Shown: in pieces, positions 25,177-32,779 of the stretch | Layout: every line of letters begins with the position of its first letter | Numbering within the stretch: the first letter of the stretch is position 1 | From: Terriglobia bacterium | GTDB taxonomy: Bacteria; Acidobacteriota; Terriglobia; Acidiferrales; UBA7541 | Assembly (NCBI GenBank): GCA_020073705.1 | Contig: JAIQES010000028.1 | Coordinates: 1-53,133, forward strand | Direction: 5' to 3' | Length of the DNA stretch: 53,133 nucleotides | Translations under genes and position numbers: made by a program | Notes under the pieces: model-generated | What the model was told of the DNA's origin: nothing | The model's input: only the letters and a program-made list of their open reading frames with translations | The model's database searches: none

Positions 25177-26076
25177 ATGTCCAAAATCTACATTCGAAGG
25201 GGCATGTTGCTGTTAGCTGGAGCACTTGCTCTAGTTGGCACTGTTCTTGCCGTGCGCCGCGAAAAAGCTTTGAAGCGAAGCACGCCTGTCGCCGCCACGG
25301 AGCAACCGGCCGCGTCATCGGGTGACGGCGGCTCAGCTGTTATCCGGTTCGTGAAGAACCCGGAGATGGCCCCACCCTTCGAGGCCCGCGATATTTCCGG
25401 AAAAGTTGTCTCAGGGGCTGGCTGGGGCGGCAAGGTGGTGCTGCTGAATTTCTGGGCCACTTGGTGTCCCCCGTGCCGCGAGGAAATTCCCGAACTGATT
25501 ACGCTGCAAAAGCAATACAAAGATCGTTTGGAAGTTATTGGCCTTTCAGAAGACGATGATGCGCCAGAGAAGGTTTTGAAATTTGCGCAGCAAGAAGGGA
25601 TCAACTACCCGATTGTCATGGCCACTCCGCAGTTAATCGGGGCATATGGAGGAGTCCCGGCACTGCCCACTTCGTTTCTGATCGATACCCAGGGGCGCGT
25701 GGTCCTCAAGCACAGCGGCTTGTATCCTCTTGAGGGTTATGTTCGGGAAATTCGAGCGCTGCTGGGCCTCCCGGTCGAGGCACGCATTGAGACCTTCGTA
25801 GATACTGGTCAAGTGTTCCTGAAGAACGCCGCGAACGCCACCGAATTGCCCGGTGTGGATTTTACCGGCCTGACCGCAGAACAGAAGAAGATCGCTCTGC
25901 ATCGCCTCAATGCGGAAGGCTGCACATGCGGATGTGGTCTGACGCTTTCTCAATGCAGGGTCAATGATACTACATGCCCGATCAGCAGCGAGCTTGCCGC
26001 GCAAATAGTGAAAGAAGTTAATCATGGCGGCAAGCCCGGGCGGGCACCGGCGCGCAGAACCGTGACTTCCGATTAA
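25177..26076 (+). CDS. TlpA-like membrane-anchored thiol-disulfide redoxin with a C-terminal cysteine cluster
   Basis: A 299-residue protein with an N-terminal anchor (about 9-26) and a periplasmic AhpC/TSA-TlpA thioredoxin domain. The active site is WCPPC (C97, C100) in NFWATWCPPCREE, and the cis-proline loop is in ALPTSFLID. Such proteins reduce or oxidise disulfides during cytochrome c maturation or supply reductant to periplasmic enzymes. Beyond residue 200 is an extra domain ending in a five-cysteine cluster, CTCGCGLTLSQCRVNDTTC (C249, C251, C253, C260, C267), which is not part of the usual fold and could bind a metal. It lies 123 bp before msrA, so supplying electrons to that exported reductase is an attractive guess. 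Confidence 0.88.
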   Translation: MSKIYIRRGMLLLAGALALVGTVLAVRREKALKRSTPVAATEQPAASSGDGGSAVIRFVKNPEMAPPFEARDISGKVVSGAGWGGKVVLLNFWATWCPPCREEIPELITLQKQYKDRLEVIGLSEDDDAPEKVLKFAQQEGINYPIVMATPQLIGAYGGVPALPTSFLIDTQGRVVLKHSGLYPLEGYVREIRALLGLPVEARIETFVDTGQVFLKNAANATELPGVDFTGLTAEQKKIALHRLNAEGCTCGCGLTLSQCRVNDTTCPISSELAAQIVKEVNHGGKPGRAPARRTVTSD

Positions 26077-26199
26077 CAACTATTGATGGAAAAACGATAG
26101 TGGCTTGACGATGTTTCCTGGTTTGCCGGGGCCGTCTGGCCTGCGGCCAGTGGAACTCAACGATAGCGTATCAGCAGGCGCTTGAAAGGAGGATGTCAC

Positions 26200-26880
26200 G
26201 TGCTTCGAATTCTTGTCCGCGGCTGTGCCGTCCTCGCTGCTGCGCTCCCGCTCGGACGGGGAGCAGCTTGCAATGCGGCCGGTGATGTGGTGTCTATCCC
26301 AAATCCCACCGTTGACTCTCCCTTAGCCACGACACGAGGCCAGGAAACCCTCGTGCTGGCCGGTGGTTGTTTTTGGGGGATTCAGGCCGTATTCGAACAC
26401 GTCAAGGGTGTGATCAAGGCTACGTCGGGATATGCCGGCGGGTCAGCAGACACGGCGCAATACGAGAGTGTGAGTACAGGCCGGACTGGACATGCAGAAT
26501 CTGTCCAAGTCACTTACGATTTGTCCCAGATCTCCTGCGGCCAACTTCTGAAGGTGTTTTTCTCAGTTGCGCATGACCCGACGCAGTTGAACCAGCAAGG
26601 ACCAGACGTAGGCACCCAATATCGCTCGGCCATTTTTTATTCTTCAGAAGACCAGAAACGAATTGCGCAAGCCTATGTGGACCTACTGAATCAGGCCAAA
26701 GTGTTTCAGCGGCCCATCGTCACTCAGGTTGTCGCGCTGAAGGCCTTTTATCCCGCAGAGGATTACCACCAGGATTACGCCCTCCACCATCCCGAAAATT
26801 TATACATTGCCATCAATGATCTGCCCAAGGTCGATCATCTTCGCAAGCAATTTCCGGAGTATTATGTGGAAAAGAAGTGA
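26200..26880 (+). CDS. msrA: Exported peptide-methionine (S)-S-oxide reductase
   Basis: Reduces the S epimer of methionine sulfoxide. The catalytic motif is AGGCFWG (Cys57), followed by GVIKATSGYAGG, the Glu and Asp residues typical of the active site, and VAHDPTQLNQQGPDVGTQYRS cut across the family core. GTG 26200 is chosen because AAAGGAGG (26185-26192) lies exactly 7 bases before it; an in-frame TTG at 26182 would precede that site. The N-terminus has a positively charged start and a hydrophobic stretch, so the enzyme is probably exported, unlike the cytoplasmic MsrB at 15972. The redoxin upstream may regenerate it. The gene ends 12 bp before the left repeat of the tRNA-Phe insert. Confidence 0.94.
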   Translation: MLRILVRGCAVLAAALPLGRGAACNAAGDVVSIPNPTVDSPLATTRGQETLVLAGGCFWGIQAVFEHVKGVIKATSGYAGGSADTAQYESVSTGRTGHAESVQVTYDLSQISCGQLLKVFFSVAHDPTQLNQQGPDVGTQYRSAIFYSSEDQKRIAQAYVDLLNQAKVFQRPIVTQVVALKAFYPAEDYHQDYALHHPENLYIAINDLPKVDHLRKQFPEYYVEKK

Positions 26881-26892
26881 AATAGACCGGAG

Positions 26893-26916
26893 ATGGTGCC
26901 GGGGGGCAGAGTCGGA
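26893..26916 (+). repeat. Left attachment repeat (tRNA-Phe 3' fragment)
   Basis: A 24-bp sequence identical to 28443-28466. Read on the minus strand it is the 3' half of the T arm, the acceptor strand and CCA of tRNA-Phe, with no further tRNA similarity, so it is the detached copy left by integration. Confidence 0.85.
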
Positions 26917-26996
26917 TTAAGAACCGGCATTCAAAACATGGAACTTCCTGAAAACAAAAAAGCGTGAAAAGCAGGAATGTCGCAAATTGGACGTTT

Positions 26997-27018
26997 TCAG
27001 GTACGTAATAGGTACACG
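26997..27018 (+). repeat. Inner 22-bp repeat, left copy
   Basis: Identical to 28379-28400. It contains two AGGTAC hexamers with an 11-bp period, matching the arm-type sites of lambda-like integrases. Its right edge also overlaps the -35 position of a possible promoter (-10 TATAAA at 27036-27041) for the gene starting at 27053. Confidence 0.75.
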
Positions 27019-27052
27019 CGAAATTCGATCTTCGGTATAAAATCCACTCACT

Positions 27053-27688
27053 ATGACCAACCACCAGTTCTTCTGGTACATGGTTGTGCAAGTTCTCGTC
27101 GCCGTTGGGACTGTCGGCGCGGTGGTCGCTACACTTGTACAAGCGTTCCGAGGAAAACTCTGGCCGCCAAAACTCAGTCTCTTTCTCCGATCTGAGGTTG
27201 GGGAAAAGACAAGATATAGCAATCCGGCACCCGGTCATGCACCAGACGTTCGTTACTATCATCTATGCGTGACGAATGAGCGTTCATGGTCACCTGCCAG
27301 AGATTTGAGCGTTCATCTGATGAGAATTGACCAGCCCGGCCCCGACGATAAATTCCAGATAAAGTGGTCTGGTGATGTTCCTATTTGTTGTAGAGATCAA
27401 CAGATTTATCCCCTAAAACAAACCATTGGTAGCCCGATTGAATATGATATTTGCTGTGTGGGTAAGAATCCTTGTGTCCTACGGATATTACCGATCATTG
27501 CTCCGAACAATCTAACGACTCAATGGACAGGTCCGGTGAAGATCAATCTCTTGCTCCAAGTGAAATGTTCAGAGAACAGCTCGGCCAGAGCTTCAGTTCA
27601 AATTTCGTGGGACGGGACTTGGGATGACGGCGACGCTGAGATGAAAAAGCATTTCAAGATCAAAGTCTCTGAAACGACTCAAACATAG
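27053..27688 (+). CDS. Membrane-anchored protein of unknown function in the tRNA-Phe insert
   Basis: I do not recognise this 211-residue protein. One hydrophobic helix (about residues 6-28, FFWYMVVQVLVAVGTVGAVV) is followed by a soluble domain of about 180 residues, probably beta-rich, with scattered cysteines (DVPICCRD, YDICCVGKNPC). Such an anchor-plus-domain plan is seen in accessory proteins of mobile elements and defence islands, but no function follows from that. A TATAAA hexamer at 27036-27041 would start transcription only a few bases before ATG 27053, so the mRNA may be leaderless; no ribosome site is visible. Its codon use is more AT-rich than in neighbouring core genes. It overlaps the YopX-like gene tail to tail by 10 bp. 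Confidence 0.65.
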   Translation: MTNHQFFWYMVVQVLVAVGTVGAVVATLVQAFRGKLWPPKLSLFLRSEVGEKTRYSNPAPGHAPDVRYYHLCVTNERSWSPARDLSVHLMRIDQPGPDDKFQIKWSGDVPICCRDQQIYPLKQTIGSPIEYDICCVGKNPCVLRILPIIAPNNLTTQWTGPVKINLLLQVKCSENSSARASVQISWDGTWDDGDAEMKKHFKIKVSETTQT

Positions 27689-28065
27689 TTACGTTGCTTT
27701 TGTGCCTTGAACAGTTCAGGATTTTCGTAGATATTGCCGATGACTTCGATGTTGCTCCATTTGCTCAAACATTCCCATCCATAATGTCTTGTAAAGATTC
27801 CGAAACATCCATCTCGCAACTCAATCAGATATCTCATTTTACCTTTTTGTACAACATCTCCTTCATAAATGTCTTTGTGATTTTTGTCCTTTGCGTGCGC
27901 CAACTGCATTAGTTCATATTCTTCGGGACGCTTCAGGGCATATCCCCAGAAACTCCAGTCGTCTTGTAGGTGCATTTTACCTTTGAAATCAGTCGTACCT
28001 TCGCTGGAAGAAAGAAGAACCCCTGGTTTCTCCCAGATTCTAAACTTTATTTCCCTTTTTTCCAT
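27679..28065 (-). CDS. YopX-like phage-type protein
   Basis: A 128-residue protein resembling the YopX family found in phages and prophages of many bacteria; its biochemical role is unknown. Recognisable features are the N-terminal KREIKFRIWEK, the central HKDIYEGDVVQKGK (the family D-x-x-IYEGD signature) and the C-terminal IEVIGNIYENPEL. The length is normal for the family, so it looks intact. The gene is AT-rich relative to the chromosome and contains a run of lysine and asparagine codons, supporting recent arrival. It converges on the unknown membrane protein, and both sit inside the tRNA-Phe insert. No ribosome site is evident before the ATG at 28065. Confidence 0.82.
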   Translation of the reverse strand: MEKREIKFRIWEKPGVLLSSSEGTTDFKGKMHLQDDWSFWGYALKRPEEYELMQLAHAKDKNHKDIYEGDVVQKGKMRYLIELRDGCFGIFTRHYGWECLSKWSNIEVIGNIYENPELFKAQKQRNYV

Positions 28066-28378
28066 TTTATTGATTTAGGAATGATTCTCTGATGGTGGAG
28101 CGCAGTATTTCTGGCAGGCGGTGGCGTTCGCATCCACTTGCGTCCATGCGCTACGGGCTGCATCACTGCAAATGCTTCTTCGCCAGATTCTCGTACGTCT
28201 ACTTCCGCGCCCCCATCAAGGAACCTTTCCATAATCAAACCACACCCGCAGAATCTTGCAAGTCACGCCCTGTGGATAGCGAACGCACAGCGAACAACAA
28301 GCCACAAAAGCTATAGAGATCGTGAAATGCAGAATTGGCGATGCCGCAACCGACATTATTTGAGGCGATTACAGACGC
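28066..28378. other. Gene-free part of the tRNA-Phe insert
   Basis: No convincing coding frame is seen between the YopX-like start and the right inner repeat. Small frames exist on both strands but lack ribosome sites and recognisable sequence. The stretch is a candidate location for a lost recombinase gene, of which no trace was recognised. Confidence 0.4.
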
Positions 28379-28400
28379 TCAGGTACGTAATAGGTACACG
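28379..28400 (+). repeat. Inner 22-bp repeat, right copy
   Basis: Identical in sequence and orientation to 26997-27018, lying 43 bp inside the right attachment repeat. Contains AGGTAC twice with an 11-bp period. Confidence 0.75.
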
Positions 28401-28413
28401 AAGATTTAGCGTC

Positions 28414-28431
28414 CCTAATCATCTGATTAGG
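28414..28431. promoter_or_regulatory. Perfect palindrome between the inner repeat and tRNA-Phe
   Basis: CCTAATCA-TC-TGATTAGG is a perfect 8-bp inverted repeat with a 2-bp centre, just downstream of the tRNA 3' end. It has no T-run on the minus strand, so it is not an obvious terminator; it could be an operator or an excisionase or integrase accessory site. Confidence 0.4.
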
Positions 28432-28442
28432 AGGGAATAAAA

Positions 28443-28466
28443 ATGGTGCCGGGGGGCAGAGTCGGA
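28443..28466 (+). repeat. Right attachment repeat within tRNA-Phe
   Basis: The copy of the 24-bp repeat that forms the 3' end of the intact tRNA-Phe gene (one base beyond CCA, through the T loop). Confidence 0.85.
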
Positions 28467-28518
28467 CTGCCTACGCCGGCCTTTTCAGGGCCGCGCTCTA
28501 CCGGTGAGCTACCCCGGC
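28444..28518 (-). tRNA. tRNA-Phe (anticodon GAA)
   Basis: A 75-nt cloverleaf on the minus strand: acceptor GCCGGGG/CCCCGGC, discriminator A with encoded CCA, D arm GCTC...GAGC, anticodon stem CGGCC/GGCCG with loop CTGAAAA (anticodon GAA), T stem GGCAG/CTGCC. The T loop reads TCCGACT, so the nearly universal T55 is C. This change lies inside the 24-bp attachment core shared with the left repeat, so element and host copy agree. The tRNA-Val and tRNA-Asp genes in this window have normal TTC loops. Confidence 0.92.
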
Positions 28519-28734
28519 ACCGGGGCAGTCCACGATTCTACGGATGCGATGCAGGGGTGTCAATTAAGGAATCGTTTTTCTGGCAGATGAGTGCGGATCT
28601 TTCGACTGAAGTGAATACTCGCTGCGAATCGCTTATACCAAAGAAAGTCTGTTCCTACCGCGGGCAAGGCAGGAGGGAGCTAGAGAGTTGCAATCCTACG
28701 CTGGCTATCTTTATGAGGTTCCGCCGACGGCACA

Positions 28735-31053
28735 TTATTTCAGCGAGGCGTCGAACTCTCGCATCCAGTCTTTTCCCTTGAGGACCTCGCGCGGCTTGGT
28801 TCCGTCCGCGGGGCCCACAATGCCGTCCTTTTCCATGATGTCGATCAGGCGCGCAGCGCGGCCGTAGCCGACTCGCAAACGCCGTTGGAGAGTGGAAGTA
28901 GACGCGCGGCCCATCTCACAGACCACGCGCACGGCGTCCTGGTACAGAGCGTCATCGATCTCTTCGCCGCCAGGCTCTCCATCGGAGGCTGCAGCGTTCT
29001 CATCCTTCGGGGCTTCGAGCAGGCGCTCGTTATATACGGCCTTTGCTTGCGACCGCCAGTGGTCGCACACCGCGGTGATTTCATCTTCGGCGACGAACGG
29101 TCCATGCATCCGGTTCAGCCGGGCCGAGCCGGCGGGCAGGTACAACATGTCGCCGCGCCCTAGAAGTGATTCGGATCCGTTGGCGTCGAGAATCGTGCGT
29201 GAATCCACCTTGCTCGCCACCCGGAATGAAATGCGGGCAGGGAAGTTGGCCTTGATCAAGCCGGTGATGACGTCCACGGAGGGCCGTTGCGTGGCAAGAA
29301 TCAGATGAATGCCGACCGCGCGCGCCATCTGTGCAAGCCGGGTGATCGATTCTTCGACGTTGCTGGTGTCCACCATCATCAAATCAGCCAGCTCGTCGAT
29401 GACGATCACGATGTAGGGCAGCGGCTTATGCGGGGAGTTTTCAAGGTCGTCAAACAGCGATAAGGACTGGCCCTTCTGAAACGTCCGGTTGTACTGGTCG
29501 ATGTTCCGGACGCCGCGCTCGGCCAGCAGCTTCAGTCGCGATTCCATTTCACGGGTGGCGTTCCGGAGAACGTTGGAGGCGATTTTCGGGTCGGTGACCA
29601 CCGGCGCCAACAGGTGCGGGATGTCTCCGTAGAGGCCGAGTTCCAGGCGTTTCGGGTCTACCAGGACGAGTTTCAATTCGTCGGGCGTGGCCTTATAGAG
29701 CATCGAAAGAATCAAGGAGTTAAGAAATACGCTCTTGCCTGTTCCCGTTGATCCGGCGATGAGCAGGTGCGGCATCTGCGCGAGGTCGGAGACGCGGTTG
29801 CGGCCGATGAGATCCTTCCCAAGCGCGAGAGTCAGTTTCGAGGGGGAGCCAACGAACTCGGCCGACTCGAGCTGTTCACGAAGCGCGATTGTCTGGCGAT
29901 GGACGTTCGGGACTTCGATGCCGACCGTGGACTTGCCAGGGATACGCTCGATGAGAATGGACTCTGCCTTTAGCGCAAGGCACAGATCGTCGGCAAGGCT
30001 CGTAATCCGGCTGTATTTGATGCCCGCTTCGGGCTTGAATTCATAGGTCGTGACGACCGGACCGGGATTGATCTGGGTGATGCGGCCACCGATATCGAAC
30101 TCCTGGCATTTCTGCTCAATGGCGTGCGCGCATTCCTTGAGGTCGTCCTCGTGTATTCTCTCACTACGCTCCGGCAAGCGAAGCAGGCTGGGGGAGGGAA
30201 GACGGAAGTTGGTGGCTCCCTTGGCAATTCGGGGGGTAGACGATGACTTCGGGGGGGTCTTCTTCTTCTCTTCCACGCCGCCAGACACAACGGCGTACGG
30301 GCGTTCGGATTCTTCGGGCTGGGCCTCGTGCTCCTCTTGTTCGGTGAGGGCATTCGTGTCGCCTTTGGTCACGGCCTGCGACGAGATCGGCGGACGGCCG
30401 TCAATCTTGATTTGTTCGAGCTTCTTGCGCATGCGTTCCTGTTCGCGCGTCTCGCGCCAGGCTGAATAGCAGGCTTTCAGCGGGCTGATCGGATTTAATT
30501 TGCTGAGCGGACCGCGCAGCCATTCATGAGTCTCGATGAACGAGAATTTTGTCGCCAGGAATAGTCCGGCGAAAAACGTGGCGAGTGCGACCAGATTCGC
30601 TCCAGCCGTGTTGAACGCGGCGCGCAGGCCTGCCGAGACCAGATCTCCCAGCAGCCCGCCAGGCGGAATCACGCCGCGGACGTCCGGCGTATGCCAGAGC
30701 GTGAGCAGCGTCGGAACCATCAACAAGAGCATCGAGTAGCCGGCGACTTTGATGGCCGGTGAGTCCACCGTCTCGCTTCGGAACCAGCGTAGCCCGAGCA
30801 CAAAAATGCCCACTGGCAGAAGGAAGACGGCATAGCCGAAGCCCTGAAAGAGCAAGTCCGCGCCATAGGCGCCGACTGGGCCAATCCAGTTGCGGGCCGC
30901 ATGGAGATCAGGGGATTCGGCCGAGACGTTGAACGATGGATCGTGAGGGCTGTAGGAAAGCAGCGCCAAGGCCATCAGGATGGCAATCGTTACGCCCAGA
31001 AAACCAATCAATTCATTGAAACGATGATTTTCCGTTGGAGTCAGAACGCGCAC
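28735..31053 (-). CDS. ftsK: DNA translocase FtsK/SpoIIIE
   Basis: Septum-located ATP-driven DNA pump that clears chromosome ends and activates dimer resolution at cell division. The 772-residue protein has an N-terminal membrane domain with about four TM helices (first 180 residues), a charged linker rich in Glu, Lys and Pro, then the motor. Visible motifs are the alpha-domain YEFKPEAGIKYSRI, Walker A AGSTGTGKS, Walker B VIVIDELADLMM, and ILATQRPSVDVITGLIK. The C-terminal winged-helix gamma domain (LQRRLRVGYGRAARLID) reads polar KOPS-like sequences in known homologues. The start at 31053 fits. The gene is monocistronic between the tRNA-Phe locus and uppP. Confidence 0.96.
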   Translation of the reverse strand: MRVLTPTENHRFNELIGFLGVTIAILMALALLSYSPHDPSFNVSAESPDLHAARNWIGPVGAYGADLLFQGFGYAVFLLPVGIFVLGLRWFRSETVDSPAIKVAGYSMLLLMVPTLLTLWHTPDVRGVIPPGGLLGDLVSAGLRAAFNTAGANLVALATFFAGLFLATKFSFIETHEWLRGPLSKLNPISPLKACYSAWRETREQERMRKKLEQIKIDGRPPISSQAVTKGDTNALTEQEEHEAQPEESERPYAVVSGGVEEKKKTPPKSSSTPRIAKGATNFRLPSPSLLRLPERSERIHEDDLKECAHAIEQKCQEFDIGGRITQINPGPVVTTYEFKPEAGIKYSRITSLADDLCLALKAESILIERIPGKSTVGIEVPNVHRQTIALREQLESAEFVGSPSKLTLALGKDLIGRNRVSDLAQMPHLLIAGSTGTGKSVFLNSLILSMLYKATPDELKLVLVDPKRLELGLYGDIPHLLAPVVTDPKIASNVLRNATREMESRLKLLAERGVRNIDQYNRTFQKGQSLSLFDDLENSPHKPLPYIVIVIDELADLMMVDTSNVEESITRLAQMARAVGIHLILATQRPSVDVITGLIKANFPARISFRVASKVDSRTILDANGSESLLGRGDMLYLPAGSARLNRMHGPFVAEDEITAVCDHWRSQAKAVYNERLLEAPKDENAAASDGEPGGEEIDDALYQDAVRVVCEMGRASTSTLQRRLRVGYGRAARLIDIMEKDGIVGPADGTKPREVLKGKDWMREFDASLK

Positions 31054-31243
31054 ACAATTCTCCTTGCTGGGGAAGGTGCTCGTCGCAGGGAGGGTAGCGC
31101 GGGCGCTAACGCGCGAATCCCATCTGGAAGTACGCGAGCATCGAAACGACTATACCAAAGATGATGGGGTAGGCAACAAAGATATGCAGAGTATGTGTTT
31201 GCAAATAGCACAAGCAGGAAGTAAGGGTGGAATGTCAGGGCGG

Positions 31244-32137
31244 TTACCGCCCCAGTCTTGACACCCAAAGCAAGACTACAATTCCCAGGACAATTCGATA
31301 CACCGCAAAAGGCGCGAACCCCCGCCGCCTCACATGGGCCATGAACCACGCGACAGCGCCGTAGGCGACGACATACGAAACCATGAAACCAATCGCCAGA
31401 ATTAACCATCCATGTGCGTCAATCTGCGATACCCCGATGGGGTTTTCTGCCTTTCCCGTGAGCGATTTCAGCAAGTCGTAGCAGGTGGCCACCACCATCG
31501 TAGGAATGGACAGGAAGAACGAGAATTCCAAAGCCGAAGCGCGTGACATTCCTGCTAATTGTCCGGCCCCGATCGTCGACATCGATCGGGAAGTTCCCGG
31601 GAACACAGCCGAAAGAATCTGGCACGCGCCAATCCAGATCGACTGGCTCAAGCTCATGTCTTCCATGTGCCAGGTGTGAATACGGTTTCCCGAAGCGCCG
31701 GGCCCAGCCGCTTCCGACTTGGCGTTCCTTGCGTCAATGATCCACATCACGATTCCGCCGGCCAACAGGGAAGTACCCATAAGGTACAAGCTCTCCAGAT
31801 GCTTGCCGATGACCTTAACCAGCAAAAACGCCGGAATCGCGGTGACCACGAATGCGACGACGGTAAGGCTCAGGGGGTGCGTCAGGAAAGTTCGGTCGCC
31901 GCGTTCGCCGCGCGGAAATGTAGACACAAATTTCGCGATGCGCTCACGGAAATAAACGGGCAGGCAAAGGATCGCGCCCAGTTGGATCACGATGGAGTAC
32001 ATTTTCCAATAGCCGCTCGACAAGTCTATGTTCATCAGCGCCTCGGCGATGCGCAAGTGTGCGGTCGAGCTGACGGGCAAGAATTCTGTAAGTCCTTCGA
32101 TGATGCCGAGCAGCAGGGACAGCAGATATTCGTTCAA
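31244..32137 (-). CDS. uppP: Undecaprenyl-diphosphatase (UppP/BacA)
   Basis: Integral-membrane phosphatase that recycles undecaprenyl diphosphate to the monophosphate carrier used for peptidoglycan and surface polysaccharide, and gives bacitracin tolerance when abundant. The 297-residue protein carries both family motifs: EGLTEFLPVSSTAH (residues 14-27) and FPGTSRS in the middle, with about eight hydrophobic helices. Length is slightly above the usual 265-275 residues because of an extended loop around residues 135-165 (DARNAKSEAAGPGASG). The start at 32137 is conventional for the family. It is followed by ftsK on the same strand, a cell-envelope pairing. Confidence 0.95.
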   Translation of the reverse strand: MNEYLLSLLLGIIEGLTEFLPVSSTAHLRIAEALMNIDLSSGYWKMYSIVIQLGAILCLPVYFRERIAKFVSTFPRGERGDRTFLTHPLSLTVVAFVVTAIPAFLLVKVIGKHLESLYLMGTSLLAGGIVMWIIDARNAKSEAAGPGASGNRIHTWHMEDMSLSQSIWIGACQILSAVFPGTSRSMSTIGAGQLAGMSRASALEFSFFLSIPTMVVATCYDLLKSLTGKAENPIGVSQIDAHGWLILAIGFMVSYVVAYGAVAWFMAHVRRRGFAPFAVYRIVLGIVVLLWVSRLGR

Positions 32138-32290
32138 ATGTCCTCCCGGATGCGCCCCGTTGAATCGAGGGAACTGTTGTTGTAGAACCTGCTGCCGAAA
32201 GTATCGTGTAGATTGCCAGAACGTTCCTGCTTATCCCCATGCGTGCTGCGCCAACCCCAGGGAGACGGAGATGTACCCGTTAAAAACGGT

Positions 32291-32770
32291 CTAATTTGGG
32301 TCGGTGTGAGACATAGCGCCCAAGGGCTTGTACATTTCGAAGGCATCGAGACCCCGGCCGTAATAATTCTTCACGGTCCCGGATTTACGATAGCCGTGGT
32401 GTTCCCATAAGGCAATCTCAGGTTTGTTGTCTGTTGCGGTTTCGAGATACATGCGCTTCACACCATGGGAGGCCGCTTCCTGTTCGGCGGCGCGCAGCAG
32501 TGAAGAGCCGACGCGCTGGCGGCGGTGGGCTTCCAGCACATCGAGTGTGACGATGTGCCCGAGTTTCCCGGATCGCCCGGTCAGGATAAATCCCGCAACT
32601 TCGTTGCCGACCACCGCCAGCAGGCAGTGAGAGCCATCGCAGCGAAGGTAGCTTTTCAACTCGTCGCGCCCGTAGGCGATCCCCCTCGGAAAGCAGGCTT
32701 GGTCAATCCTGTAAAGCATCTCGAAATCGGAAGGACGGTACAGGCGCAGAGTTATTTCGGGAGCGGCCAC
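32291..32770 (-). CDS. GNAT family N-acetyltransferase (RimI-like)
   Basis: A 159-residue acetyl-CoA-dependent transferase with the standard GNAT fold. The acetyl-CoA pyrophosphate loop is in VLEAHRRQRVGSSLL (the Q/R-x-x-G-x-G/A pattern), preceded by the beta-4 strand GHIVTLDV and followed by MYLETATDNKPEIALWEHHGYRKSG cut into its usual parts: a strand, the NKPEIALWEHHGY helix and the final strand. The NYYGRGLDAFEMYKPL tail resembles RimI and archaeal Ard1/Nat proteins, so N-terminal protein acetylation is most likely. The gene lies 9 bp after the RNase J stop on the same strand, so they share a transcript. Other small-molecule substrates cannot be excluded. Confidence 0.87.
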   Translation of the reverse strand: MAAPEITLRLYRPSDFEMLYRIDQACFPRGIAYGRDELKSYLRCDGSHCLLAVVGNEVAGFILTGRSGKLGHIVTLDVLEAHRRQRVGSSLLRAAEQEAASHGVKRMYLETATDNKPEIALWEHHGYRKSGTVKNYYGRGLDAFEMYKPLGAMSHTDPN

Positions 32771-32779
32771 ACTGCCAGC

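Larger units (their letters stand above)
26893..28466. mobile_element. 1.55-kb integrase-less insert at tRNA-Phe
   Basis: The segment is bounded by identical 24-bp direct repeats (26893-26916 and 28443-28466). The right copy is the 3' end of an intact tRNA-Phe gene; the left copy is only that 3' piece. This is the layout left by a tyrosine-recombinase element integrating into the 3' end of a tRNA. Inside each boundary lies one copy of a 22-bp repeat (26997-27018 and 28379-28400) that itself contains AGGTAC twice, 11 bp apart, like integrase arm sites. The interior is clearly more AT-rich than its neighbours and holds two convergent genes, one YopX-like. No integrase, excisionase or replication gene is present. 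Confidence 0.75.

Noticed and set aside
28047-28238. 63-codon minus-strand frame upstream of the YopX-like gene
   Set aside because: No ribosome site and no recognisable sequence; overlaps the YopX-like gene start region.
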